A stretch of DNA of 64,000 bases. It comes from Blastocatellia bacterium (GTDB taxonomy: Bacteria > Acidobacteriota > Blastocatellia > Chloracidobacteriales > Chloracidobacteriaceae). Location: assembly GCA_019695185.1 (NCBI GenBank), contig JAIBAN010000001.1, positions 124,001 through 188,000 of the forward strand. Reading direction: 5' to 3'. Below the pieces are notes generated by a model, which did not search any database, had not been told where the DNA came from, and worked only from the letters and a program-made list of their open reading frames with translations. The position numbers and the translations under genes were made by a program. Positions 16,380-24,299 of this stretch are shown piece after piece. How positions within the stretch are numbered: the first letter of the stretch is position 1; every line of letters begins with the position of its first letter.

Positions 16380-19300
16380 ATGTCAACCCGCCCAATGACT
16401 GAACTTCAACAGGTGCTGGGGGTCGAAGTTTCCCTTCGACGCCTGCATCTCAGTGCGTTTCAGCATGCCTTGCAGGTCCTCAAGGAATGTTGTGAAGAAT
16501 GGTCGCTGGCTCCTTTGTGTCTGCTCCAGACCACCGCCGAAAAGCGCTGGCAGCCGTTGGATGGCATGGTTGACCTGGCAGGTTTTGCCAAAGTTGAACG
16601 GGTCAAGCCGGGCACCAGTACCGGGATGCCGCCCTGGGCGTTTCTTTTTTATGATGCCCAACTGGCCTGTGTCCTCCTGGCGGAAAAAACCAATGGGGTT
16701 GAGGAACAGGAAGCCTTTGGGCTTATCCGATTTGACCATGAACTGGTTTCACGGATGCTGCCCCGGTTGTTCGAAGCCCAGACCACCCCCTTGCACGCCA
16801 AACTGGCCCACCGCATTTCAGCTTCAAATTTTACGGTTGAGCATCTGGAACGGCGTCGTTCCGCCGCTTTGGAGCGGTTTTCCGAATACCTGGCCACAGC
16901 CCTGCCAACCTTGACCAAAAGCAATCCTCCGGTCATGGCCTCGGCCCCACCGCCGCTTTCCATTCCGTATATTGAGGAATTATTGGGGCTTTCCGGCGAC
17001 ACGGCTTCAGGCATGAATACGGCGGCGATGCTCAGTCGGGTGGTCAATGCCACCGCACAACTGACGGATTATCAACTGGTGTTGGTTTCGCTCTTTCGGG
17101 AAGAGTTTCCCTACCGCGATATTATTGGCTGTGAAGCGCTTTCCCTCGAAGTTATCGAACGCCTGAAGCGAACCCCTTTCACCCGCGATGAATTTCGCTC
17201 TATTTTGCGCAGTGGCGTGCAAATCCGGGTGGGAACCCTCGGCTTCGCGGTGTATTTTCCGCCCACCCACCACCACCTGCTGGATAAAGCCCCGCTGTAC
17301 AAAAGTCTGGTGGCCTATGAAGGCGGTGACCAGTATTGGAACAAGGATGACGAACTGTTTGTTCCGATTATCGGGCAAAATGGTGAATATCTGGGTGTGA
17401 TTTCGCTGGACGACCCGCGCACGGGACGCGCTCCGGATGAGCAAAGCCTGCTGCCGGTGATTGCCTTTGCCCGCCAAATTTCGATGATTCTGGAGCGCCA
17501 GCGGGTCGAAAGTGAAATGGAGCGGATGCTCTATCAGCTTTCGGTCAATAACTCCGAACTGGCCGGGCTTAACATGGTGCTTGAAACCACCAGCCGTTCG
17601 ATGGACCGCCAGAGCGTGCTGGATGGCGCACTGAAAACGCTGGAAGTGGTGGACCTGGAAGCCGCCGTCATTCTCACCCTGGACGAAAGCCGCCAGCAGC
17701 TTGAACTGGAACATGCCAGCAACATTCCCGATTCCTTTATCAAGGTCATGTATGAATTCGGGATTGAGTGTTTCACGGTCGGACTCAAAATCATGCGGGG
17801 CGAACTGGAAATCCACGATGTCGCCAATCTGGTGACTTCCTCGCCGCGCATCAAGCAGGCAATCCGGCAGGAATCGGTTCAGACTCTGGTGAGCATTCCG
17901 CTCTTCAGCCGGAACGGCGTGTTGGGCGTGATGGTCATGTGGTCCCATGACAAACGGCAGTTTTCCTCGCAGGATGCCCGGTTGCTGCTCAACATTGGTA
18001 AACAGGTCGGGCTGGCTATTGAGGCCACCCATTTGTTTGAGCGTTCGCAGCGGCTGGCTTCGCAAATGAAAGCGCTGTTTGAGGTGGGTAAGAGCATTAC
18101 CTACCATCTCGCCCTCGAACCGTTATTGGATTCCGTTACCATGAATGCCGGGACGTTGCTCAGTGCCGACCAGGTTTCGGTCATCCTGCTGGATGAAAAC
18201 CAAACCATGACGGCCATTGCCAACTGGTCCCGACCCAAAACCGGCAGCCTCTCACCCGAGGCCGCCGTGCGTGATACGCTTGACCCGGCCCTGCGGGCAC
18301 GGCATTCGACCAATGTGACGATGCTCAGTGTGCCAATTTCGACCAGCCTGCCGGAAACCGGCGAGGAGCGCCAAATCGGGGTTTTCAGTGTGGCCCGCAG
18401 TGCCCAGCGGCATCACCCCTTTTCGCCTGCCGAAATTGAAATGCTCAACAATTTGACATCGCATGTTTCGATTGCGGTGGAAAATGCCCGGACCTTTGAG
18501 GCCGAACGCAAGCGGAGCAAACAATTGACCCTGATTAACGCCTTCCTGGCGGAAATCAACGCCATCCTGGATGTGGGGGGGATGCTGGAGCGGGCGGCCC
18601 AGGTGATTTGCGACAGTTTCGAATATGTCCAGGTTTCCATCAGCCTCTATGACCCGGCTTCCGATACGCTGACCGTGCGCGGGCTGGCCGGAAAAAGTGA
18701 GGACATTGGTTGTTCCATCGGCCAGCAATTACCCCGCCTGCCGGGTATCATCAGCGAGGTCATCGAAACCAGGAAATCCATCACGGTGCCTGATGTCCGC
18801 AAACAGAAAGGCAATTTCCCCGTTTCACTCCAGGCCAAGTCGCGGCTGGTGGTGCCGATTGTCCGGCAGGACACGGTTTGGGGCGTGCTTTCGCTTGAAC
18901 ATGGCGAGCCGAATCATTTTGACCAGAGCGATATGCTGACAGCGGCGATTTTGGCAGACGGAATGGGCGGGGCCATGCGAAATGCCGAACTTTACGGTGA
19001 GGTCATCCGGGCCAACGGCCAGTTACAGGAGTTGATTCGGGTCAAAGACGACCTGGTTTCAATGGTGGCTCATGATTTCCGTTCACCGCTGACGACTATT
19101 CAGGCATTCAGCGAAGTGCTTTCGGACCGGACCCAGGACACCAAAGCCCGCCGCTATCTGGAAATCATCAACACCCAGGCCCGCCATCTGGCCCGCCTCG
19201 CCAACGACACCCTCACTATGTCGCGGCTGGAATCGAAAAAGATGAATTTCGAATTTCACCCGACCAATGTGCGCGATTTGATTGAACTGCTGATTGATGC

Positions 19301-19724
19301 CCGTTCCGGCAGTGAGTCTCCTGTGACATTTGCCACTGAATGGCCGGAGTCTCCGGTGGTTATTTCCGCCGACAGTGCCCGATTGCAGGAAGTGTTTGAT
19401 AATTTGATAGGCAATGCGGTCAAATATTCACCCAACGGCGGGGCAGTCGAAATCAAGGCCGCCTGCACGGAAACCGAAATCACCGTGAGCATCCGCGACC
19501 ACGGCATTGGCATTTCACCGGAAGACATGCCCAAACTGTTTGAAAAGTTCCAGCGGATGACCAATGCCCGCAAAATGAAAATTCCCGGCACCGGGTTGGG
19601 CCTCTATATCTGCCGTTCGATTGTGGAAGCCCACGGCGGGCGCATCGAGGTTGAAAGCGAACTTGGAGCCGGTTCAACCTTCCGGGTGGTGCTGCCTTGC
19701 ACCTCCCACCTGATTGAAAGTTAA
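16380..19724 (+). CDS. Four-GAF-domain sensor histidine kinase
   Basis: About 1114 residues, cytoplasmic, with no transmembrane helices. An unassigned N-terminal part (1-190) is followed by four GAF-like modules (about 200-370, 395-560, 565-715, 720-870), a HisKA domain with phospho-acceptor His898 in MVAHDFRSPLTTIQAF, and an HATPase domain with NLIGNAVKYSPNGG, RDHGIGISPEDM and GTGLGLYICRSIVEAHGG. No receiver domain and no adjacent response regulator are present, so the partner is elsewhere. GAF domains usually bind small ligands such as cyclic nucleotides, haem or NO; none can be named here. The start is chosen at 16380; 16395 is possible. No clear Shine-Dalgarno. Confidence 0.9.
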   Translation: MSTRPMTELQQVLGVEVSLRRLHLSAFQHALQVLKECCEEWSLAPLCLLQTTAEKRWQPLDGMVDLAGFAKVERVKPGTSTGMPPWAFLFYDAQLACVLLAEKTNGVEEQEAFGLIRFDHELVSRMLPRLFEAQTTPLHAKLAHRISASNFTVEHLERRRSAALERFSEYLATALPTLTKSNPPVMASAPPPLSIPYIEELLGLSGDTASGMNTAAMLSRVVNATAQLTDYQLVLVSLFREEFPYRDIIGCEALSLEVIERLKRTPFTRDEFRSILRSGVQIRVGTLGFAVYFPPTHHHLLDKAPLYKSLVAYEGGDQYWNKDDELFVPIIGQNGEYLGVISLDDPRTGRAPDEQSLLPVIAFARQISMILERQRVESEMERMLYQLSVNNSELAGLNMVLETTSRSMDRQSVLDGALKTLEVVDLEAAVILTLDESRQQLELEHASNIPDSFIKVMYEFGIECFTVGLKIMRGELEIHDVANLVTSSPRIKQAIRQESVQTLVSIPLFSRNGVLGVMVMWSHDKRQFSSQDARLLLNIGKQVGLAIEATHLFERSQRLASQMKALFEVGKSITYHLALEPLLDSVTMNAGTLLSADQVSVILLDENQTMTAIANWSRPKTGSLSPEAAVRDTLDPALRARHSTNVTMLSVPISTSLPETGEERQIGVFSVARSAQRHHPFSPAEIEMLNNLTSHVSIAVENARTFEAERKRSKQLTLINAFLAEINAILDVGGMLERAAQVICDSFEYVQVSISLYDPASDTLTVRGLAGKSEDIGCSIGQQLPRLPGIISEVIETRKSITVPDVRKQKGNFPVSLQAKSRLVVPIVRQDTVWGVLSLEHGEPNHFDQSDMLTAAILADGMGGAMRNAELYGEVIRANGQLQELIRVKDDLVSMVAHDFRSPLTTIQAFSEVLSDRTQDTKARRYLEIINTQARHLARLANDTLTMSRLESKKMNFEFHPTNVRDLIELLIDARSGSESPVTFATEWPESPVVISADSARLQEVFDNLIGNAVKYSPNGGAVEIKAACTETEITVSIRDHGIGISPEDMPKLFEKFQRMTNARKMKIPGTGLGLYICRSIVEAHGGRIEVESELGAGSTFRVVLPCTSHLIES

Positions 19725-19730
19725 GGGAAA

Positions 19731-19866
19731 GTCTGGGGAGTCTGGGGAGTCTGGGGAGTCTTGGGAGTCTGGGGAGTCTGGGGAGTCTTGGGAGTCTTGG
19801 GAGTCAACAATTTCTCAGTCCTCAGTCCTGAGTATTGTCCTCAGTCCTGAGTATTGTCCTCAATCC
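19731..19866. repeat. GGGGAGTCT array followed by TCAGTCC-type array
   Basis: Eight copies of a 9-bp word (GGGGAGTCT/TGGGAGTCT, 19731-19805), then CTCAGTCC and a 14-bp variant TCAGTCCTGAGTATTG (19814-19866). The second array runs into the end of the flippase gene and provides its stop codon. The two convergent genes end on either side. Confidence 0.9.
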
Positions 19867-21334
19867 TTTTAATATACCTTATTCCCCGTTGCCAGAACTC
19901 ACCCAGTTTTTTACGTTCCCGCTCATCCAAAAAACCGGTCAGATAGAGCCATAACGGCAGGCTGGTGGCAATCAGGGTATGCAGCACCAGGTCAAGCCAG
20001 GTGGAACTGGTTGAAACGAACCGCGCCAGCCAGTGGAGCGCGATGCTCAGGGCCGCCAGTTGGCCCAACCGCCGCCATTCGTAAGGTACCGGCAGGAACA
20101 TTTGCGAGCCTGCGTAGCGCAACCCGCACAACACCAGGAAGCCAATCACCGTGGCCCAGGTCGCACCCAGCATGCCGTGTTTGGGAATCAGCAGGAAATT
20201 AAGCCCGATGTTGACCGCCGCCGCCGTCCCGTAAATCAACGGATTGATATAGGTTTTGCGTTTCAGGCTGACGCCGACACTGAGCACCTGACTGGCGGCA
20301 TCCAACACGGCGGCCACACACAACAGCGGGACCACCGTGGCGGATTCGACGTAACGTCCGAACAGCCGGAAAATATCAAGCGTCACACAGGATGCGCCCA
20401 GCGCCAGAAACGACGCGCACAAGACTACATAGGTCAGAATCCGGGCGTAATACTCAAGGGCGTCGTGGTCCTTCATCCGCGAAACCTGCATGGAAGGCCA
20501 GACCTGTCCAAACGGTGTCGTCACCAGAAAGGAAACCGCGTTCGAGACATTGTTGGCCATCGCATAAAAGCCGACTTCGCGCTTGCCGTCCTGATAGGTC
20601 GGGGCATAATGCTGGATGAAAAACCGGTCAATGGATTGAAGGGCCAACGAGGACAGCCGCCCAAAAATCAGCGGGCTGCCAAAGGCCAGCATGCGCCGCA
20701 GTTCCTTGAAATCAAACCCAAACGTCAAGTCGCGGTACATCAAGGCAAACAACGCGGTGGTTTCAAAGGCGGCTCCGAGGAGTGTGCCTTTCAGAATACC
20801 ATACACGCTTTCATCCCGTGCCAGAATAAAAAAAAGCACTGCCGTCAATTGCACCAGCAGGGCGGTAAAGGTAACCACCATGTAGCGCACCGAGTCCATT
20901 TTTGAACGCAACACCGAATCCGGCACCAGTTTAATGACCTGGAAAAACGTTGCTATGAAAACCAGTCGGAAATGGGCGTCAAACCGGTTGTCGTGCAGAA
21001 TCAACTGGGAACATTGCGGCGCAAAGCGATACAGCGGCAGCAGCACCGCCAGGCACAGCCCTACCAGAAAAATCAGTGCGGTGGTGGTGACACGCGGACG
21101 TTCCGCCTCGGAATAATCGAAATAGGAGCGCAGCAGTGCATTGCCAAGTCCCAGCGGCAACACAACCGTCAGCACCGACTGGACAATGGTGATGAACTGC
21201 AAGGCACCGTATTCGCCCGGACGAATCTGCTGCACGTAAAGTGGCAGGAGTAAAAACCGGAGTGAACTGTTGGCGACACTTCCCAGGCCGAAAATCAGGG
21301 TATGTTTGGCAGTTGTTTTGATTTTCTCGTAAAT
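19841..21334 (-). CDS. Polysaccharide/oligosaccharide flippase (Wzx/MATE-like)
   Basis: About 497 residues with 12-14 predicted membrane helices; moves lipid-linked sugars across the inner membrane for exopolysaccharide or O-antigen synthesis. The first canonical start is the GTG at 21235, but the same frame continues upstream to a stop at 21371-21373 and reads KHTLIFGLGSVANSSLRFLL, the conserved first helix of these transporters. No ATG, GTG or TTG lies in that stretch; the best fit is ATT at 21332-21334 with GAGGTG upstream, or a CTG or an indel. The C-terminal tail EDNTQD and the stop codon are encoded by a word array. Confidence 0.85.
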   Translation of the reverse strand: MYEKIKTTAKHTLIFGLGSVANSSLRFLLLPLYVQQIRPGEYGALQFITIVQSVLTVVLPLGLGNALLRSYFDYSEAERPRVTTTALIFLVGLCLAVLLPLYRFAPQCSQLILHDNRFDAHFRLVFIATFFQVIKLVPDSVLRSKMDSVRYMVVTFTALLVQLTAVLFFILARDESVYGILKGTLLGAAFETTALFALMYRDLTFGFDFKELRRMLAFGSPLIFGRLSSLALQSIDRFFIQHYAPTYQDGKREVGFYAMANNVSNAVSFLVTTPFGQVWPSMQVSRMKDHDALEYYARILTYVVLCASFLALGASCVTLDIFRLFGRYVESATVVPLLCVAAVLDAASQVLSVGVSLKRKTYINPLIYGTAAAVNIGLNFLLIPKHGMLGATWATVIGFLVLCGLRYAGSQMFLPVPYEWRRLGQLAALSIALHWLARFVSTSSTWLDLVLHTLIATSLPLWLYLTGFLDERERKKLGEFWQRGIRYIKRIEDNTQD

Positions 21335-21525
21335 AGGGCACCTCGGCAGCCAGCGGGAAGTCCTGCTTTTCTATCCTGCCTAAATGCCGGGATGCAAGGT
21401 TTTCCCGACCTGCCTGCAGCGCCTGTCGGCGGGGTGCATCATCACCTCACCCCGTATTTTCTCCCATTTGTCACAAAAGCATTACCTAAAAACAAACGGC
21501 TGATGTACATCACAGTCATCGCCAA

Positions 21526-21669
21526 GTCTCAGAAGTTTTGGAAGTCTTTGGATCCGGTTTGTGACGAGATAACCGTAACTTCAAGGAATCAAGTTAAGGT
21601 TCGAGGTTTTGAGGTTTTCAAGATTCCCTTTTCCTTTTTTCTTTGAATGATTTCCAGGACTTCTGAGAC
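21526..21669. repeat. Element with inverted ends GTCTCAGAAGT...ACTTCTGAGAC
   Basis: GTCTCAGAAGTTTTGGAA (21526-21543) is mirrored by TTTCCAGGACTTCTGAGAC (21651-21669), enclosing about 110 bp with GAGGTTTT direct copies. The arms are single copies rather than tandem arrays. It lies in the 320-bp gap (21374-21693) before the SDR gene; nothing else is recognised in that gap. Confidence 0.6.
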
Positions 21670-21693
21670 CGCCAATCACACGAGGTAAAAAAC

Positions 21694-22839
21694 ATGACGA
21701 GCCGAAGAACATTTCTGAAAAACACGGCGCTGACCTGCGGGGCGCTCGGTGCGGGAACGCTTTCGGATGCACTTGCCCACGGTGCCGAAGCGCCCAAACC
21801 AACCGACAATGTGACCAAAGCCGAAAAACCACTGCGGATTTTGATTTTAGGCGGCACCGGGTTCATCGGCCCGCATCAGGTCGAATATGCCAGGGCACGT
21901 GGTCATAAACTGACTCTTTTTAATCGCGGAAAGACCAATGCCGGAATTTTCCCCGATGTCGAACAACTGCACGGCGACCGGGCCACAGGTGACCTGAAAT
22001 CCCTTAAAGGACGTGAATGGGATGTGGTGATTGACAATCCGGCCACCTTGCCCCGCTGGGTGCGCGAAACCGCCCAACTGCTCAAGGATTCGGCCAAGCA
22101 ATACGTTTTTATTTCGACGATTTCGGTCTATTCCGACAACAGCAAGCTCAACATGGACGAGTCCGGGCCGTTGGCCACGGTTTCCGACCCAAATGACGAG
22201 AAAATCACGGGTGAAACCTACGGCGGGCTCAAGGTTTTGGCCGAAAAAGAAGCTGAAAAAGCCTTTCCGGGCCGCGCAACCGTGATTCGTCCGGGGCTGA
22301 TTGTCGGACCGGGCGATTACTCGGACCGTTTTTCCTATTGGCCGATTCGGATTGACCGGGGCGGGGAAGTGCTGGCTCCCGGTGACCCGACGGACCCGGT
22401 GCAAATCATTGATGCCCGCGATTTGGCGGAATGGTCCATCCGGATGGTGGAACAGGGAGCCATGGGCATCTATAACGCCACCGGGCCGAAAGCGCGGCTT
22501 TCGATGGCGGAAATGCTTTACGGAATTCGGGCCATCACCTCGGCGGATGTCCAGTTCACCTGGGTCAAGGCGGACTTTCTGGCCGAACAAAAGGTCAGTC
22601 CCTGGGGGGACATGCCGGTTTGGGTGCCGCCGGTGGGTGAAACCGCCGGGTTTGCGACTGTGAATTGCAACAAAGCCATCGCCAAAGGCTTGACCTTCCG
22701 CCCCTTGGCGGAAACTTCCAAGGCAACTCTGGACTGGTTCAAAGCCCGTCCCGCCGAACGGCAGGCTAAAGTCCGCGCCGGGATTGACCCGAAACGCGAG
22801 GCGGATATTTTGGCTGCCTGGCACGCCAAGAAGAAATAA
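21694..22839 (+). CDS. Tat-exported NAD(P)-dependent epimerase/reductase-like protein
   Basis: 381 residues. The N-terminus has a twin-arginine signal (SRRTFLKNTALTCGALGAG), so the folded protein is probably exported. A Rossmann domain of the extended SDR type begins at about 48 with ILGGTGFIGPHQ; ISTISVYSD and the YGGLKVLAE YxxxK-like motif follow. Nucleotide-sugar or isoflavone-reductase-like activity is possible, but the substrate cannot be read from the sequence. GAGG precedes the ATG. The next gene is separated by a small inverted repeat and may be co-transcribed. Confidence 0.85.
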   Translation: MTSRRTFLKNTALTCGALGAGTLSDALAHGAEAPKPTDNVTKAEKPLRILILGGTGFIGPHQVEYARARGHKLTLFNRGKTNAGIFPDVEQLHGDRATGDLKSLKGREWDVVIDNPATLPRWVRETAQLLKDSAKQYVFISTISVYSDNSKLNMDESGPLATVSDPNDEKITGETYGGLKVLAEKEAEKAFPGRATVIRPGLIVGPGDYSDRFSYWPIRIDRGGEVLAPGDPTDPVQIIDARDLAEWSIRMVEQGAMGIYNATGPKARLSMAEMLYGIRAITSADVQFTWVKADFLAEQKVSPWGDMPVWVPPVGETAGFATVNCNKAIAKGLTFRPLAETSKATLDWFKARPAERQAKVRAGIDPKREADILAAWHAKKK

Positions 22840-22842
22840 AAC

Positions 22843-22896
22843 CATTTGCGATTTGCGATTGCCCAATGGCACCTGGCACCTGGGCAATCGCAAATG
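22843..22896. repeat. Small inverted repeat of CGCAAAT words
   Basis: TTTGCGATTGCCC pairs perfectly with GGGCAATCGCAAA around a 17-base core containing two GGCACCT copies. It begins right after the stop of the SDR gene and its right arm ends inside an ATG (22894) that I do not use as start. Confidence 0.9.
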
Positions 22897-22905
22897 AAAG
22901 ACCTC

Positions 22906-24237
22906 ATGCACAAGTTTTTGCGGCGGATTGTTGATGTTCAGGAACACGAAATACGCGCCCTGTTTTTTGCGGGCGCTTATTTTTTCTTTTTGCTGGCCAG
23001 TTATTACATTTTGCGGCCCATCCGGGATGAAATGGGCGTGGCTGGCGGGGTGCAGAACCTGCCCTGGCTTTTTACCGGAACCTTGGTTGCAACCTTGGTG
23101 GGCAGTCAGATTTTTTCTGCGCTGGTGGTCAAGTTTCCGGTCAAACGGTTTGTCTCACTGACCTACCGTTTCATCATGGTGAACCTGCTGGTTTTTTTTA
23201 TTTCGCTCAAGCTGGCCGGTTCGACCCAAAACATCTGGATTGGCCGGGTGTTCTTTGTCTGGATTAGCATGTTCAACATGTTCTGGACCTCGGTGTTCTG
23301 GGCCATGATGACGGATGTTTTCCACAACGAGCAGAGCAAGCGGCTGTTTGGCTTTATCGGGGCGGGTGGGACGCTCGGAGGTGTGGTCGGTTCGGCAGTG
23401 ACGGCTTCGCTGGCACACAAATTTGGAACCATCAATTTGTTTCTGGTTTCGATGGTTTTGCTGGAATGCGGCGTTCAGTGCATGTTCCGGTTGCCGTTGC
23501 GGGTGAAATCGGGCCCTGAAGCAGAATCCGAAGTTGAACTGAAAAACCTGGAAAAGCCCATCGGGGGAGGCTTTTTGGCAGGGATTGCCCATACCTCAAA
23601 ATCGCCTTATTTGATCGGCATTTGCGTTTATATGCTGCTCTTTACGGTGGGTTCGACCTTTCTCTATTTCCAACAGTCGCAGATTGTCGGGGCCACCATC
23701 ACCGACCGGGTGGCCCGCACAGCCTTTTTGGCCAAAATTGATTTGGTGGTGAATGTGCTGACTTTGGCCATTCAGTTCTTTTTGACCGGGCGGATTGTGA
23801 AAAACCTGGGGGTGGCGGTAACGCTCATGCTGCTGCCGGTGGTGAGTGTTATTGGGTTTGCCCAACTGGGGCTGCGCCCTGTTTTAATGGCGGTGGTGAT
23901 TTTTCAGGTGGTGCGGCGGGCGGGCAATTTTGCCGTGGCCGGGCCGACGCGGGAAGTGCTCTTCACGGTGCTGGCTCGTGAAGACAAATACAAGGCCAAG
24001 AATTTCATTGACACGTTTATCTATCGCGCCGGTGACCAGGTGGGAGCCTGGACGAGCGGGCTCTTGACGTGGCTGGGATTGACCATTGGCGGAATTTCCC
24101 TGGTGGCCGTGCCGATTTCCCTGGCCTGGCTGGGGGTTAGTCTCTGGCTGGGCCGCAGACAACAGCATCTGGCCAAACAGTCTGTTGCTGAACCGGTTTT
24201 TGTTCCGCCCGTCCCGCTGGTTTCGGATTGTGGCTGA
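22906..24237 (+). CDS. MFS-like / ATP-ADP-translocase-like membrane transporter
   Basis: About 443 residues with ten to twelve membrane helices. HEIRALFFAGAYFFFLLASYYILRP with a short DEMG loop at the start resembles the Tlc/nucleotide-translocase-like MFS group, as do GFIGAGGTLGGVVGSAV and the late DTFIYRAGDQVGAW. In Acidobacteria these are usually annotated as MFS transporters of unknown substrate. The start at 22906 is chosen because the ATG at 22894 lies inside the repeat; the choice changes four residues. No substrate can be inferred from neighbours. Confidence 0.85.
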   Translation: MHKFLRRIVDVQEHEIRALFFAGAYFFFLLASYYILRPIRDEMGVAGGVQNLPWLFTGTLVATLVGSQIFSALVVKFPVKRFVSLTYRFIMVNLLVFFISLKLAGSTQNIWIGRVFFVWISMFNMFWTSVFWAMMTDVFHNEQSKRLFGFIGAGGTLGGVVGSAVTASLAHKFGTINLFLVSMVLLECGVQCMFRLPLRVKSGPEAESEVELKNLEKPIGGGFLAGIAHTSKSPYLIGICVYMLLFTVGSTFLYFQQSQIVGATITDRVARTAFLAKIDLVVNVLTLAIQFFLTGRIVKNLGVAVTLMLLPVVSVIGFAQLGLRPVLMAVVIFQVVRRAGNFAVAGPTREVLFTVLAREDKYKAKNFIDTFIYRAGDQVGAWTSGLLTWLGLTIGGISLVAVPISLAWLGVSLWLGRRQQHLAKQSVAEPVFVPPVPLVSDCG

Positions 24238-24299
24238 ATTCCTGGATGCGCTTGTCGGTTCGTGCAAGAAGGTCGGTTTGATACGACAGCTTGACGCTT

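Noticed and set aside
22894-22908. ATG at 22894 as the transporter start
   Set aside because: It lies inside the CGCAAATG repeat arm, which recurs in noncoding DNA. The next ATG, at 22906, loses only four residues.
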